A program made the translations under genes and the position numbers. The notes under the pieces were generated by a model. The model saw only the letters and a list, made by a program, of their open reading frames with translations, was not told the DNA's origin and made no database searches. A stretch of 64,000 nt of DNA from contig NZ_JACEGD010000006.1 of assembly GCF_016031635.1 (NCBI RefSeq), positions 124,001 through 188,000 on the forward strand. The letters are read 5' to 3'. This document shows positions 18,291 to 26,035 of the stretch, in pieces (position 1 is the stretch's first letter; each line of letters starts with the position of its first letter). The stretch comes from Bradyrhizobium diversitatis. GTDB lineage: Bacteria; Pseudomonadota; Alphaproteobacteria; Rhizobiales; Xanthobacteraceae.

Positions 18291-19577
18291 CTAGGCGCCC
18301 ACTCTGCGGGAATAGGCGTTCGAGCTCGGCAAGCCGAACAGCAACCAGTAGCGCCATAGTGCGATAATAAGCGATGTCAACAGGATTGCTGCTCCGGCGC
18401 CATGGAGCCCGGCGAGCGGCAGCAGCATCAATTGTGCTACCACCAGGATGCCTACCGAGGCCAGGTTCGTGACCGTCGTCAGACGGTCTAGATGCGCCGT
18501 GAACAGGCCCAAGGCGCCGAAATCGGCCATATAGCGCATCGCCAGCCCAGCTACGATCAACCAGAATGCCGACCACTGGGTGACGAGCCCGGGTTGAGCC
18601 ACCCATGGCAGAAGAAGCTGGAAAGTAAATCCGATTACCGTGCTGAGCGCAGCAGTCGCGAGTGCGGTCGTCTGCAGGAAGCGCCAGGCCAGCAGGCGGT
18701 GCGCAGAGGGGCCGCTGGTCCGATAGGCGCTGATCAGCGATGGTCGTTGCTTTTGTTGTAGGACGAGGGCCAGGAATGTGGTTGCAGAATTGCCGACCGT
18801 CCAGAAGAGGAAGTAGACGCCGGCGACTTTCAAACCGAGGAACAGTGTGATCAGGTAGCGGTCGATATACTGGCTCGTGATAAAGCCGAGGTCGCTCAGC
18901 AGCATCAGGAAGGACTTCTGGATCGCGTCGGTGATCACTCCAAGCCTGAACGGCCGAGAGAAGGATGCCAGCCATGGCCATGACCTGCTGAGGGCAACGA
19001 ACAGCCCCACCGAAGCGACACCTCCCACCAACCAGAAGCCGAACAGATGCGAAAGCGATCTGAAGCTGGGGTCCCAGATAGCGAGCGGAATATAGATCAG
19101 GATCCAGGCCGCGCCGCGGATGAAGCCGATGGCGTTTGCCCAGACGTGGTGCTGCAGGCTGGAAAGGAGATAGAAAATGTCATTGCCAACGTGCTCGAAC
19201 ATGATCACGGCAACGACGAGGATCCAGAGAGGCGAAGTGCCGACGAGGACGGTGAAGAGCGTCGTGATCGTCAGAAGGACCGCGTACGCAAAGGCTACGA
19301 AGCCCCAATAGTGGCGCATGCTGTCGATCATTTCGCTGGTGGCGGCTGTTACGGCGTCGCGCATCAGCAGGTGGTTCATGCCAAGATTGACCACGATCGG
19401 AACGGCTGCGATCGCGCCGGCGGCGAGGCCATAAAGACCCAGCGACGACAGGTCGAGATAGCGGGCAATGAACAGGGCGAGACCGAATTTGCAGCCCATG
19501 ACGCTCGCCCGCATGGCCATGACCATGAGATCGACGAGGAGGCGGCTGGGTGGGCCGGGCAGAGCTGATGTGCTCAT
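18291..19577 (-). CDS. Wzx-type polysaccharide flippase (MVF/polysaccharide biosynthesis family)
   Basis: A 428-residue protein with about 12 hydrophobic segments and little hydrophilic sequence between them. The opening MGCKFGLALFIARYLDLSSL resembles Wzx/PST exporters, and the spacing fits a MATE-like fold. It would flip undecaprenyl-linked repeat units across the inner membrane, joining the initiating transferase and the Wzy-like polymerase into a Wzx/Wzy pathway. It is convergent with the FkbM gene (45-bp gap). A TTGA-N6-TCAA dyad lies about 106 bp upstream of the start. Confidence 0.85.
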   Translation of the reverse strand: MSTSALPGPPSRLLVDLMVMAMRASVMGCKFGLALFIARYLDLSSLGLYGLAAGAIAAVPIVVNLGMNHLLMRDAVTAATSEMIDSMRHYWGFVAFAYAVLLTITTLFTVLVGTSPLWILVVAVIMFEHVGNDIFYLLSSLQHHVWANAIGFIRGAAWILIYIPLAIWDPSFRSLSHLFGFWLVGGVASVGLFVALSRSWPWLASFSRPFRLGVITDAIQKSFLMLLSDLGFITSQYIDRYLITLFLGLKVAGVYFLFWTVGNSATTFLALVLQQKQRPSLISAYRTSGPSAHRLLAWRFLQTTALATAALSTVIGFTFQLLLPWVAQPGLVTQWSAFWLIVAGLAMRYMADFGALGLFTAHLDRLTTVTNLASVGILVVAQLMLLPLAGLHGAGAAILLTSLIIALWRYWLLFGLPSSNAYSRRVGA

Positions 19578-19682
19578 GATGCAGGCAGTGAATTAGGCAT
19601 AACGTCACCATCGCGTTCGGACCGCTTGATCGGAAAACCAGTGAATCTTGGGTCAGCCTATGGGTGCAGGAGCCGGACGAAT

Positions 19683-19696
19683 TTGAGGGCTATCAA
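19683..19696. promoter_or_regulatory. Cluster dyad, copy 3 (TTGAGGGCTATCAA)
   Basis: A perfect TTGA-N6-TCAA in the gap between two minus-strand genes, about 106 bp upstream of the flippase start. It differs from copy 4 at 21070 by a single base. Confidence 0.65.
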
Positions 19697-19789
19697 TAAC
19701 GGTTCAAGCCGATAAATTGTGGCCGACCGTGTTGCACTTGGTATCGGAATCGTGTGCGGGGAAACCGACCATAGCTCGTGCCGTTGCCG

Positions 19790-20866
19790 TTAAGCGAGTC
19801 GTTCCGGGGTGCCGCGTCTCAGACGACGCAGGCGAGCGGCGAGAAGCGGCGGACAAAGGGCGACAACAGCGAAGCGAAGGACAGCTTGCAGGCTCACACC
19901 GTGGAGATCGCGGCGGAAGTGCCAGGCCATGCTCAACATATCGAGCATGCTTGCTCCGTTCTTGCGAACGTCCGTCAGCGCGATCAGCCCGCGACGTGCG
20001 AAGCAACGCCAGGCCTGGAGCTGGATGGTCTTGCGGAGCTGTGTGTCCTGAACACAAGTCTCCGCAGTGTACGCGATCAAATCGGCTACCTTGCGTCCGT
20101 CGTGCAGAAGCCGTTCCACCCCCAATCGAGCCGTCTCGGAATCGTCGTGATAGGTGTAGGTTGCGCAGGCCTCGTTGACGAGACCGGCCTTGCCGAGAAG
20201 CAGCAGCGGCGCCCATGCAGCGACGTCGGCAGTGTGCGGCAGATCGAGCGGAATTCCGCCCCGTTCGCGCAGAAGGGCGGTGCGCATCACCACGCCGCAC
20301 ATATTGACGGTGATCTGGTCAGTGAGGAACGCATTCAGAATCGCAGTACCGTCCCGAATGCCGGTATCGAGAGTCCGGCTGACGCGCGGGGAGCGCGTTT
20401 GACCGAGTGAGGCCGCGTGTAGATTGCTTAGGGTAATGACGATCGGAAGTTGCGGGTGTTGGCGAATGAGTGTCACGCATCGCTCGAGCAGCGTCGGCAT
20501 GACCCTGTCGTCATCGGATACGAAGACGACGTAGTCGCCTCGGGCATTCGCGAGACACGCATTCCAATTCGGGAGCAGGCCGATATTCGTTTCCTGGGTG
20601 ATGACGCGCAATCGCAGGTCGCTAAACTCACCCAAGATCTGTGCCGTATCGTCCGGCGAAGCGTTGTTCGAGACGAGAACCTCGAAATGAGGGTAGGTCT
20701 GCGCCAAGGCAGATGCGATGCATCCTCTCAACAGCGCCGCCCTGTTGTACGTAGGAATTGCAATCGTTACGTAGGGACAGTCAGTCTTTGCCGAAAGCGC
20801 GCTGTTCACGGCTCTGCTAGCAGAGCTCTCGGGCGGACACTCCATGATATTTCCCGAATGTGTCAT
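19790..20866 (-). CDS. Glycosyltransferase family 2 protein
   Basis: Up to 358 residues. The classical GT-A opening VTIAIPTYNRAALLRGCIASAL is followed by EVLVSNNASPDDT and the DXD-like VFVSDDDRV. Cytoplasmic transfer of one sugar is expected. The start is either ATG 20866 or ATG 20845; the second has GGGAAA nearby. Its first 50 bases overlap a possible small reading frame on the same strand (20817-21044), which could couple translation. Confidence 0.9.
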   Translation of the reverse strand: MTHSGNIMECPPESSASRAVNSALSAKTDCPYVTIAIPTYNRAALLRGCIASALAQTYPHFEVLVSNNASPDDTAQILGEFSDLRLRVITQETNIGLLPNWNACLANARGDYVVFVSDDDRVMPTLLERCVTLIRQHPQLPIVITLSNLHAASLGQTRSPRVSRTLDTGIRDGTAILNAFLTDQITVNMCGVVMRTALLRERGGIPLDLPHTADVAAWAPLLLLGKAGLVNEACATYTYHDDSETARLGVERLLHDGRKVADLIAYTAETCVQDTQLRKTIQLQAWRCFARRGLIALTDVRKNGASMLDMLSMAWHFRRDLHGVSLQAVLRFAVVALCPPLLAARLRRLRRGTPERLA

Positions 20867-21044
20867 GGATTTCGATTGTCAGTTCTGTCGTCGCGGCAAT
20901 CGCCATGAGAGGCTCGACCCGGGATTCCTTGGTTTCCGATCGGAAGTGGACTTGCTGTAGTGCATGGCCGGCTCCTTCCATGTGCGATATCGTAAAAGGG
21001 TCATGGACGGCGAACGGCAATATTCTGGGCGCGCCCGGCATCAT
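20817..21044 (-). CDS. Possible small protein upstream of the glycosyltransferase gene (75 aa, unsupported)
   Basis: Begins with twin ATGs 26 bp downstream of cluster dyad copy 4 and ends inside the glycosyltransferase gene's 5' end. The composition is protein-like, with no long low-complexity runs, and about two thirds of third codon positions are G or C. No family is recognised and there is no good ribosome site. It may be the first cistron of the unit or a leader, or simply chance. Confidence 0.25.
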   Translation of the reverse strand: MMPGAPRILPFAVHDPFTISHMEGAGHALQQVHFRSETKESRVEPLMAIAATTELTIEIHDTFGKYHGVSARELC

Positions 21045-21069
21045 CTAAGCTGAACCAGGCATGTCCGAG

Positions 21070-21083
21070 TTGACGGCTATCAA
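21070..21083. promoter_or_regulatory. Cluster dyad, copy 4 (TTGACGGCTATCAA)
   Basis: A perfect TTGA-N6-TCAA, preceded by CGAG as in copy 7. It lies in the 342-bp gap upstream of the minus-strand glycosyltransferase gene (start 20866) and 26 bp before the possible small frame. Confidence 0.65.
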
Positions 21084-21208
21084 TTCCGCGAGGCGGATCG
21101 TAGAGCGGCGGTCGCTGGCTGGAAGGCGCTCCTTCGAGCGTTCGCAACGCAAACCGCGGGGGCCGTAAATCGGCGCCCCGCGATTTGACTATAGCCTATG
21201 GCCAGGAA

Positions 21209-23698
21209 CTAGTGTTGTGCCGGCAACGAGAGCGTCTGCGAGAGCAAAGTGGTCGTATCGGTTGCAAGGGGACCACTCGTCACCGCACCGGTCGTGATCG
21301 CATCGGTCGCGGTGTATTGGTTCATCAGCGCGACTGCCTGGCTTGCACTGCTCAGCATGGACGCCGAGGCAGGGTTTGCCTGCTTAGCAACCAGGGACAC
21401 ATTGTCATAGAGCGCACCGAGCCCGTCACCACCCTGGTTCGCAACCTCGCGGAATGTCAGGCGGTCTTGTCCGCCTGTCCCGGTCACCGTGAAATCATAG
21501 TTCTTCCAGTCGGCGTCTGGCGGAACTACCCCAACGACCGAGCCATTCCAGAGGACTTCGACCGAACATGTCGAGTCGGAGAACCCCGGCCGTGAGCGCG
21601 CGTCGAAGGAAAGCGCATATTGCTGACCGGCGACCGTTTTCACATCCTGGTAAAGTCCATCACGGGCTCCGAGATAGTCCAGTTCGCCGTAATTGCCGCC
21701 GTCACTTGCTGTCACGCCGTTCAGATTATTCCAGAGCTCGATGGTTCCGCCACTAATGGCGTGCCAGCCGGGAATGGCATCGAAGCCCGCCCAGCCGCCG
21801 GGCGCCAGTGATGATGACTCGAAAGACCCGTTCGTCAGGAGATTCTTATCCCCGATCTCCGGCAGCGGAGTGGTTGGCGCCGCTGTGGCGGCGGTGAGCT
21901 CGATATTGTCATAGAGGGCACCCAAACCATCGCTACCTTGGCTGGCCACTTCGCGGAAGGTCAGGCGATCGTTGCTGCCAGTGCCCACGACATTGAAGTC
22001 ATAGTTGGTCCAGTTGCTGCCGGGTGGAACGGTCGCGATGACCGAGTCATTCCACAACACCTCGATCGAGCAGGTTGCACCGGTGAAACCGGGGCGCGAG
22101 CGTGCATCGAAGGACAGTTGATAAACCTGTCCCGCGACGGTCTTTACGTCCTGATAGAATCCATCCCGGGCACCGAGATAGTCGAGCTCGCCAAAATTAC
22201 CGCCATCGCTCGCCCTGACTCCGTTGAGATTGTTCCAGAGCTCTATGGTGCCGCCGGAGATCGCGGTCCAGCCCGAAATCGACTTGTAAGCTCCCCAGCG
22301 GCCCTCACCGAGGGGCGACGAGTCCGTCGTCTCGAACGACCCGTTGACCAGCAGGTTCTTTCCGTTTGCCGGGGGTGAGATGAGGGGCTCACTCACCGTC
22401 ACATTCAGGGCATTAGATTTCGTGCCGACGTTGCCCGCGGCATCGGTGGCCATCGCAGTAAATGCGTGGTTCCCGACGGCCAACTGGGCTGTCGTCAGGC
22501 TCCAGGCGCCGGCTGCGTTAGCTTGAGTTGTGCCCAAGACGGACGTTCCCTCAAGGACCTTGACCGTGCTGCCTGCTTCCGCTGTGCCCGTCAGCGTCAA
22601 TTGGCTGACGTTGGTCACCTTGTCCCCGACGGTACCAGTATCCGGTGTGAATGCGGTGATGCTGGGTGCCACCGGCGCGAGCGTGTCAACCCGCATGGCG
22701 AGAGAGGCCGATTGTGGACTGACGTTGCCTGCAGCGTTTGTGGCGGTCGCGGTGAAGGTGTGGTTCCCATCTGCCAACTGGGCGGTGGTCAGGCTCCAGG
22801 TGCCACTCGCATTGGCCTTGGCCGTACCAATTACGGTCGAGCCCTCAAAGACCTTGATGGTGCTGCCCGCTTCTGCCGTTCCGCTCAGCGTCAATTGTTT
22901 GGCATTGGTGACCTGGTCTCCGACGGTACCCGCATCCGGCGTGATTGCGACGATCTTGGGCGATGCCGGTGCTACCATGTCAGGAGCCTCTACTGGAGGC
23001 GGTTGAGTGGATCCAAGCAGAGGCGGAGGCAAGTTTGCCTGGAACGCCGCAGTGCTCATGGAATAGTAACCGATCGTCTTCCATTGCGTCGATAGCTCAA
23101 CCCAGTTGCTGCCTCCGACACCTGGATTGTTGCTGTGGTCGTCAAGATACGGAGCTGACGCGTTGCGCCACCAGTCCACGCCAACCATACCCACCAGATT
23201 CGCGTTGGGGTCGGTCTGCCTCATGTCCATCTGGACGTAAACGCCGTCGACCGTACCAGCCGCATAAGTCCCACGCGCTCCGTACCAGAAATGATCGTTG
23301 TATCCGGTCGAAGGCGCATCAAAGCTCACCGCTCCGCTTGCCAGGGTTGTCACTTGCATCGGGTAACCTGAGTTACCGCTGAAATCAGTGACGAAATGTC
23401 CGCCTGCGATTCCAAGCTGTGACTGGTCCTGAACCAGCAACCACTGGCCGGTCTCCTTGATATGGACGTAGGTCTTTGCGTTCGCGACTTCGACGTTTGT
23501 ATTTGGGGACGCGGGAGCCCCTTCTTCCGTATAGACTTGCGCCCAACCTTCGACCGCGGTGAAGTCGGCAGGCGGGGTCAATAGTCCATCAGGATTCCAA
23601 CCCTTGTACCAATTGTAGCTGTGCGGAACACCGTCTGGATAACCCTCGCTCTGCCCAAGCGTGTTTTGTTTGATCAGCTCTGATAACGAAATCCCCAT
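21209..23698 (-). CDS. Large modular exported protein: 'DWWR' domain, two Ig-like repeats, two lectin-like modules
   Basis: 829 residues. Residues 1-228 are the unrecognised domain shared with the products at 11364 and 12444 (DWWR at 175-178). Two bacterial Ig-like repeats follow (about 248-338 and 346-436), each with TPD-GTVGD, LT-(S/T)GTAEAGST-KV-EG and WSLTTAQLA. Two close copies of a jelly-roll, lectin- or DUF642-like module come next (about 446-602 and 616-771), each with NLL-NGSFE, SGGTIELWNNLNGV, GELDYLGARDG and LSFDARSRPGF. The last ~58 residues are Ser/Thr/Ala-rich. There is no Sec signal and no RTX nonapeptide repeat. The absent signal, modular adhesin layout and nearby type I transporter suggest type I export with a C-terminal signal. 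AGGAAAGGTGAA precedes the ATG. A matrix or adhesin role is inference. Confidence 0.8.
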   Translation of the reverse strand: MGISLSELIKQNTLGQSEGYPDGVPHSYNWYKGWNPDGLLTPPADFTAVEGWAQVYTEEGAPASPNTNVEVANAKTYVHIKETGQWLLVQDQSQLGIAGGHFVTDFSGNSGYPMQVTTLASGAVSFDAPSTGYNDHFWYGARGTYAAGTVDGVYVQMDMRQTDPNANLVGMVGVDWWRNASAPYLDDHSNNPGVGGSNWVELSTQWKTIGYYSMSTAAFQANLPPPLLGSTQPPPVEAPDMVAPASPKIVAITPDAGTVGDQVTNAKQLTLSGTAEAGSTIKVFEGSTVIGTAKANASGTWSLTTAQLADGNHTFTATATNAAGNVSPQSASLAMRVDTLAPVAPSITAFTPDTGTVGDKVTNVSQLTLTGTAEAGSTVKVLEGTSVLGTTQANAAGAWSLTTAQLAVGNHAFTAMATDAAGNVGTKSNALNVTVSEPLISPPANGKNLLVNGSFETTDSSPLGEGRWGAYKSISGWTAISGGTIELWNNLNGVRASDGGNFGELDYLGARDGFYQDVKTVAGQVYQLSFDARSRPGFTGATCSIEVLWNDSVIATVPPGSNWTNYDFNVVGTGSNDRLTFREVASQGSDGLGALYDNIELTAATAAPTTPLPEIGDKNLLTNGSFESSSLAPGGWAGFDAIPGWHAISGGTIELWNNLNGVTASDGGNYGELDYLGARDGLYQDVKTVAGQQYALSFDARSRPGFSDSTCSVEVLWNGSVVGVVPPDADWKNYDFTVTGTGGQDRLTFREVANQGGDGLGALYDNVSLVAKQANPASASMLSSASQAVALMNQYTATDAITTGAVTSGPLATDTTTLLSQTLSLPAQH

Positions 23699-24396
23699 TT
23701 CACCTTTCCTAGTCGTTCGAATTTGTGATGTGCGATGACTGTGTTGTGCGGCATACGTTCGACGCCGACCGCGAAGGCGGACAGCCAGAACGCATGCTCG
23801 ACCTCACGCCGCTCGCCTGCTGCTTCTGCTGATACTCGAGAATTGCAAGAGCTGGGGCCGGACGCCCTGCGGCCATCTCTTGCACCACCGAATCGGACTA
23901 ACCGAATCACTTTGAGCCTTCCCCATAAGCATGAACCAAGCCAGAAAAAGTTCAACCGACCATGTCGCGGCCGAACTCTTCGCAGCTTCTGTGACTGCAC
24001 TCATTTCGAGCAACTGGTCGTCAGAGAGACGACCTGCAAATGTATTCCGGCGCATTGCGCGATTTCACGCTTGCAACAGAATCTGTCGTCAATGTGATTG
24101 ATTTGTTGCCGAATGGGGTGTCAGTGAGGCGCTCTTCTATCGTTGCCGTCATATGGCCGCCTTTGCCTCTCGAGGCAGCGGGAGCCGATGGACCGCAAGC
24201 TCTGCTATCGCGTGGAAATATCGGCCGTTCTTGTCTTTCGCGCACTGTGTGGGGTCGCACATTGTGCGCGTTGCGTCTAATTGTCCCGCCCCGGCGAGGC
24301 GCATGCCGCATCTGACATTTGAGACTTCGGGCATCGGAGTGCGGTGGCCAGAATCGGTGCGACGAGAGGTTGTCGCGTCCGCTACCATTGCGCTGC
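23699..24396. other. Gene-free DNA upstream of the large exported protein gene
   Basis: About 700 bp in which no frame resembles a known protein. A 43-codon minus-strand frame beginning MTATIEERLTDTPFGN (ATG near 24152, AAAGGCGG just upstream) could be a small peptide or the truncated start of a lost gene, but nothing supports it further. Together with the acyltransferase remnant to its right this looks like a decayed gene region. Confidence 0.4.
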
Positions 24397-24783
24397 TCAC
24401 CATTGAGAATCGTCAACTCGATCGGAAACGTTGGAGCCAAGTGAGAAGAATGGCCTCTCTTTGAACGGTAAATATGTAAGGTAGATGCCATGCGCAATCG
24501 GCCGCCGAGCGACAAGTCCGACATTGAAATTGAGCAGTCCGAGATACACCGTGAGATAGCTGACGAAGAGTGCGGCCAGATCCTCTCTGTTGCGGTTCGA
24601 GGCGAGCACGGAAGCAACGAAGCCGACAAAGCTGAGCAGAAGCAGCCGGTGCGAAAAAGCGATCCGGGTTCGATTGAGCAACAGCGCCACTCCGCACAGG
24701 AAGGCGAGAACCAGCATACGGAGTCCGCTGAGGGAAGAAAGCGGGGACGACAAGCCGGACAACGGGCTTTGGTACGCCATCAT
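24397..24783 (-). pseudogene. Remnant of an acyltransferase-3-type membrane protein (C-terminal part)
   Basis: A minus-strand frame of about 128 codons from twin ATGs at 24783/24780. It is strongly hydrophobic (LRMLVLAFLCGVALLL, RLLLLSFVGFVASVLAS) and ends in SYLTVYLGLLNFN...PIAHGIYLTYLPF. That resembles the last helices of OafA-type acyltransferases, where S-Y-G-I-Y-L is conserved. The family is normally 350 residues or more with an N-terminal Arg/His catalytic segment, which is missing here. It probably once acetylated the polysaccharide. The end of the frame overlaps cluster dyad copy 5, which fits decay. An intact small membrane protein is less likely. Confidence 0.45.
24403..24416. promoter_or_regulatory. 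Cluster dyad, copy 5 (TTGAGAATCGTCAA)
   Basis: A perfect TTGA-N6-TCAA followed by CTCG, as in copy 7. It lies inside the tail of the acyltransferase remnant, about 700 bp upstream of the 829-residue protein gene, whose promoter it might serve; no nearer start codon is evident. Confidence 0.45.
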
Positions 24784-24992
24784 AGAACGATTGTTCGGCG
24801 GGCAGACAGCAGCTGACTGTCGCTGAGTGACAGAGGATGACGGCGACCGCCAATGAGACGCGCAGGGAGATCGAATCCTGCGGGTCGTCCCTTCGCCGCT
24901 TCCTACTTGTCTCCAATCGATGTCGTCGCGTGCCCGCCAGGTTAGTAGGTGTTCGCCTCGAACTTCGAACATTGGCAACTCGGATCGGCAAG

Positions 24993-25006
24993 TTGACGAA
25001 CGTCAG
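24993..25006. promoter_or_regulatory. Cluster dyad, copy 6 (TTGACGAACGTCAG, one mismatch)
   Basis: Thirteen of 14 bases are identical to copy 1; the last base breaks the palindrome. It lies 80 bp left of copy 7, so the cytidylyltransferase promoter has two tandem sites. Confidence 0.45.
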
Positions 25007-25072
25007 GTCGTCATGTGCGCGAACGCTTGTGATGACAAGGGGGACCGTATCGACCGGCGCCGCTTTGCCGAG

Positions 25073-25086
25073 TTGACGGTCATCAA
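25073..25086. promoter_or_regulatory. Cluster dyad, copy 7 (TTGACGGTCATCAA) with extended arms
   Basis: The palindrome extends to 8-bp arms, CGAGTTGA / TCAACTCG, around a CGGTCA centre, the most symmetric copy in the locus. It lies about 94 bp upstream of the cytidylyltransferase ATG. Confidence 0.7.
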
Positions 25087-25179
25087 CTCGGTCGTGCCGC
25101 AGCCAAGTACGGTCCGGGCTACGCCATCCGAAGATGCATCCGCGCATGTTCGGTGGGGAACCCAGGATAGGAGATCCCT

Positions 25180-26022
25180 ATGAAGGTTGTTATTCTCGCC
25201 GGTGGCTACGGTACGAGATTGAGCGAGCACACTTCGGTAGTCCCGAAGCCGCTGGTTGAAATCGGTGGTCGTCCGATCCTGTGGCATATCATGAAGCTGT
25301 ATTCCCACCACGGCCTGAACGAGTTCGTCATTTGCTGTGGCTACAAGGGTACGGTGATCAAAGACTATTTCATGAGCTATTTGTCCCATCAGGGAGACTT
25401 CACGATCGACCTTCAGCGGAACCGCGTCGAAATGCATCGAAACGGATCGGAGCCCTGGCAGGTTACGCTGGTCGATACCGGAGAGAAGACGATGACCGGG
25501 GGACGCATCAAGCGAGTGCGCGAGCATCTGGGGAATTCGACCTTCTGCATGACATACGGCGATGGCGTCGGCGACGTCGATATCCGTGCGCTAATCAAAT
25601 TCCACCATCAGCAGGGTGCCCTGGCGACCGTCACCGCGGTCCAGTTGCCCGGCCGCTTTGGCGCGATCAATCTCTCGTCTGACCGCCCCCGCGCGGCCGG
25701 CTTCCGCGAGAAGTCTGCGAGCGACGGTCAGGTCATCAACGGCGGGTTCTTCGTCGTCGAACCTCAGGCCCTCGATCTCATCGACGACGATAGCACGAGC
25801 TGGGAAAACGAGCCTCTTGCCCGTCTAACCGAGCAGGACCAACTCGCTGTCTACAGGCACCGCGGCTACTGGCAGAATATGGATACCCTGCGCGACAAGG
25901 CCATTCTGCAGGATCTCTGGGATAGCGGAGATCCACCCTGGTGCGTCTGGAATAAGGACGCCGTCGCCAACGGAAGCACCAATGTACAACACGCCGCAAT
26001 CCCGGATCGGGCGATCCTTTGA
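25180..26022 (+). CDS. rfbF: Glucose-1-phosphate cytidylyltransferase
   Basis: 280 residues (about 257 is usual), making CDP-glucose from CTP and glucose-1-phosphate. The nucleotidyltransferase signature is at the N-terminus (MKVVILAGGYGTRL...PKPLVEIGGRPILWHIMK), followed by FVICCGYKG, VTLVDTGEKTMTGGRIKR and TYGDGVGDVDI, all characteristic of RfbF/DdhA. AGGAGA lies before the ATG. The last 25 residues extend past the family end, and the stop overlaps the ribosome site of the next gene, so the two are coupled. Two cluster dyads lie upstream. No CDP-glucose 4,6-dehydratase of the RfbG type is found in the window. Confidence 0.95.
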   Translation: MKVVILAGGYGTRLSEHTSVVPKPLVEIGGRPILWHIMKLYSHHGLNEFVICCGYKGTVIKDYFMSYLSHQGDFTIDLQRNRVEMHRNGSEPWQVTLVDTGEKTMTGGRIKRVREHLGNSTFCMTYGDGVGDVDIRALIKFHHQQGALATVTAVQLPGRFGAINLSSDRPRAAGFREKSASDGQVINGGFFVVEPQALDLIDDDSTSWENEPLARLTEQDQLAVYRHRGYWQNMDTLRDKAILQDLWDSGDPPWCVWNKDAVANGSTNVQHAAIPDRAIL

Positions 26023-26035
26023 GGAGATGAATCAA

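Noticed and set aside
21209..23698. Calling the 829-residue protein an RTX toxin or adhesin
   Set aside because: No GGxGxD nonapeptide repeats are present; the repeats are Ig-like and lectin-like modules.
23735..24097. A 120-codon plus-strand frame upstream of the large exported protein gene
   Set aside because: No ribosome site, no domain, and Arg/Ser/Pro-rich composition; treated as non-coding.
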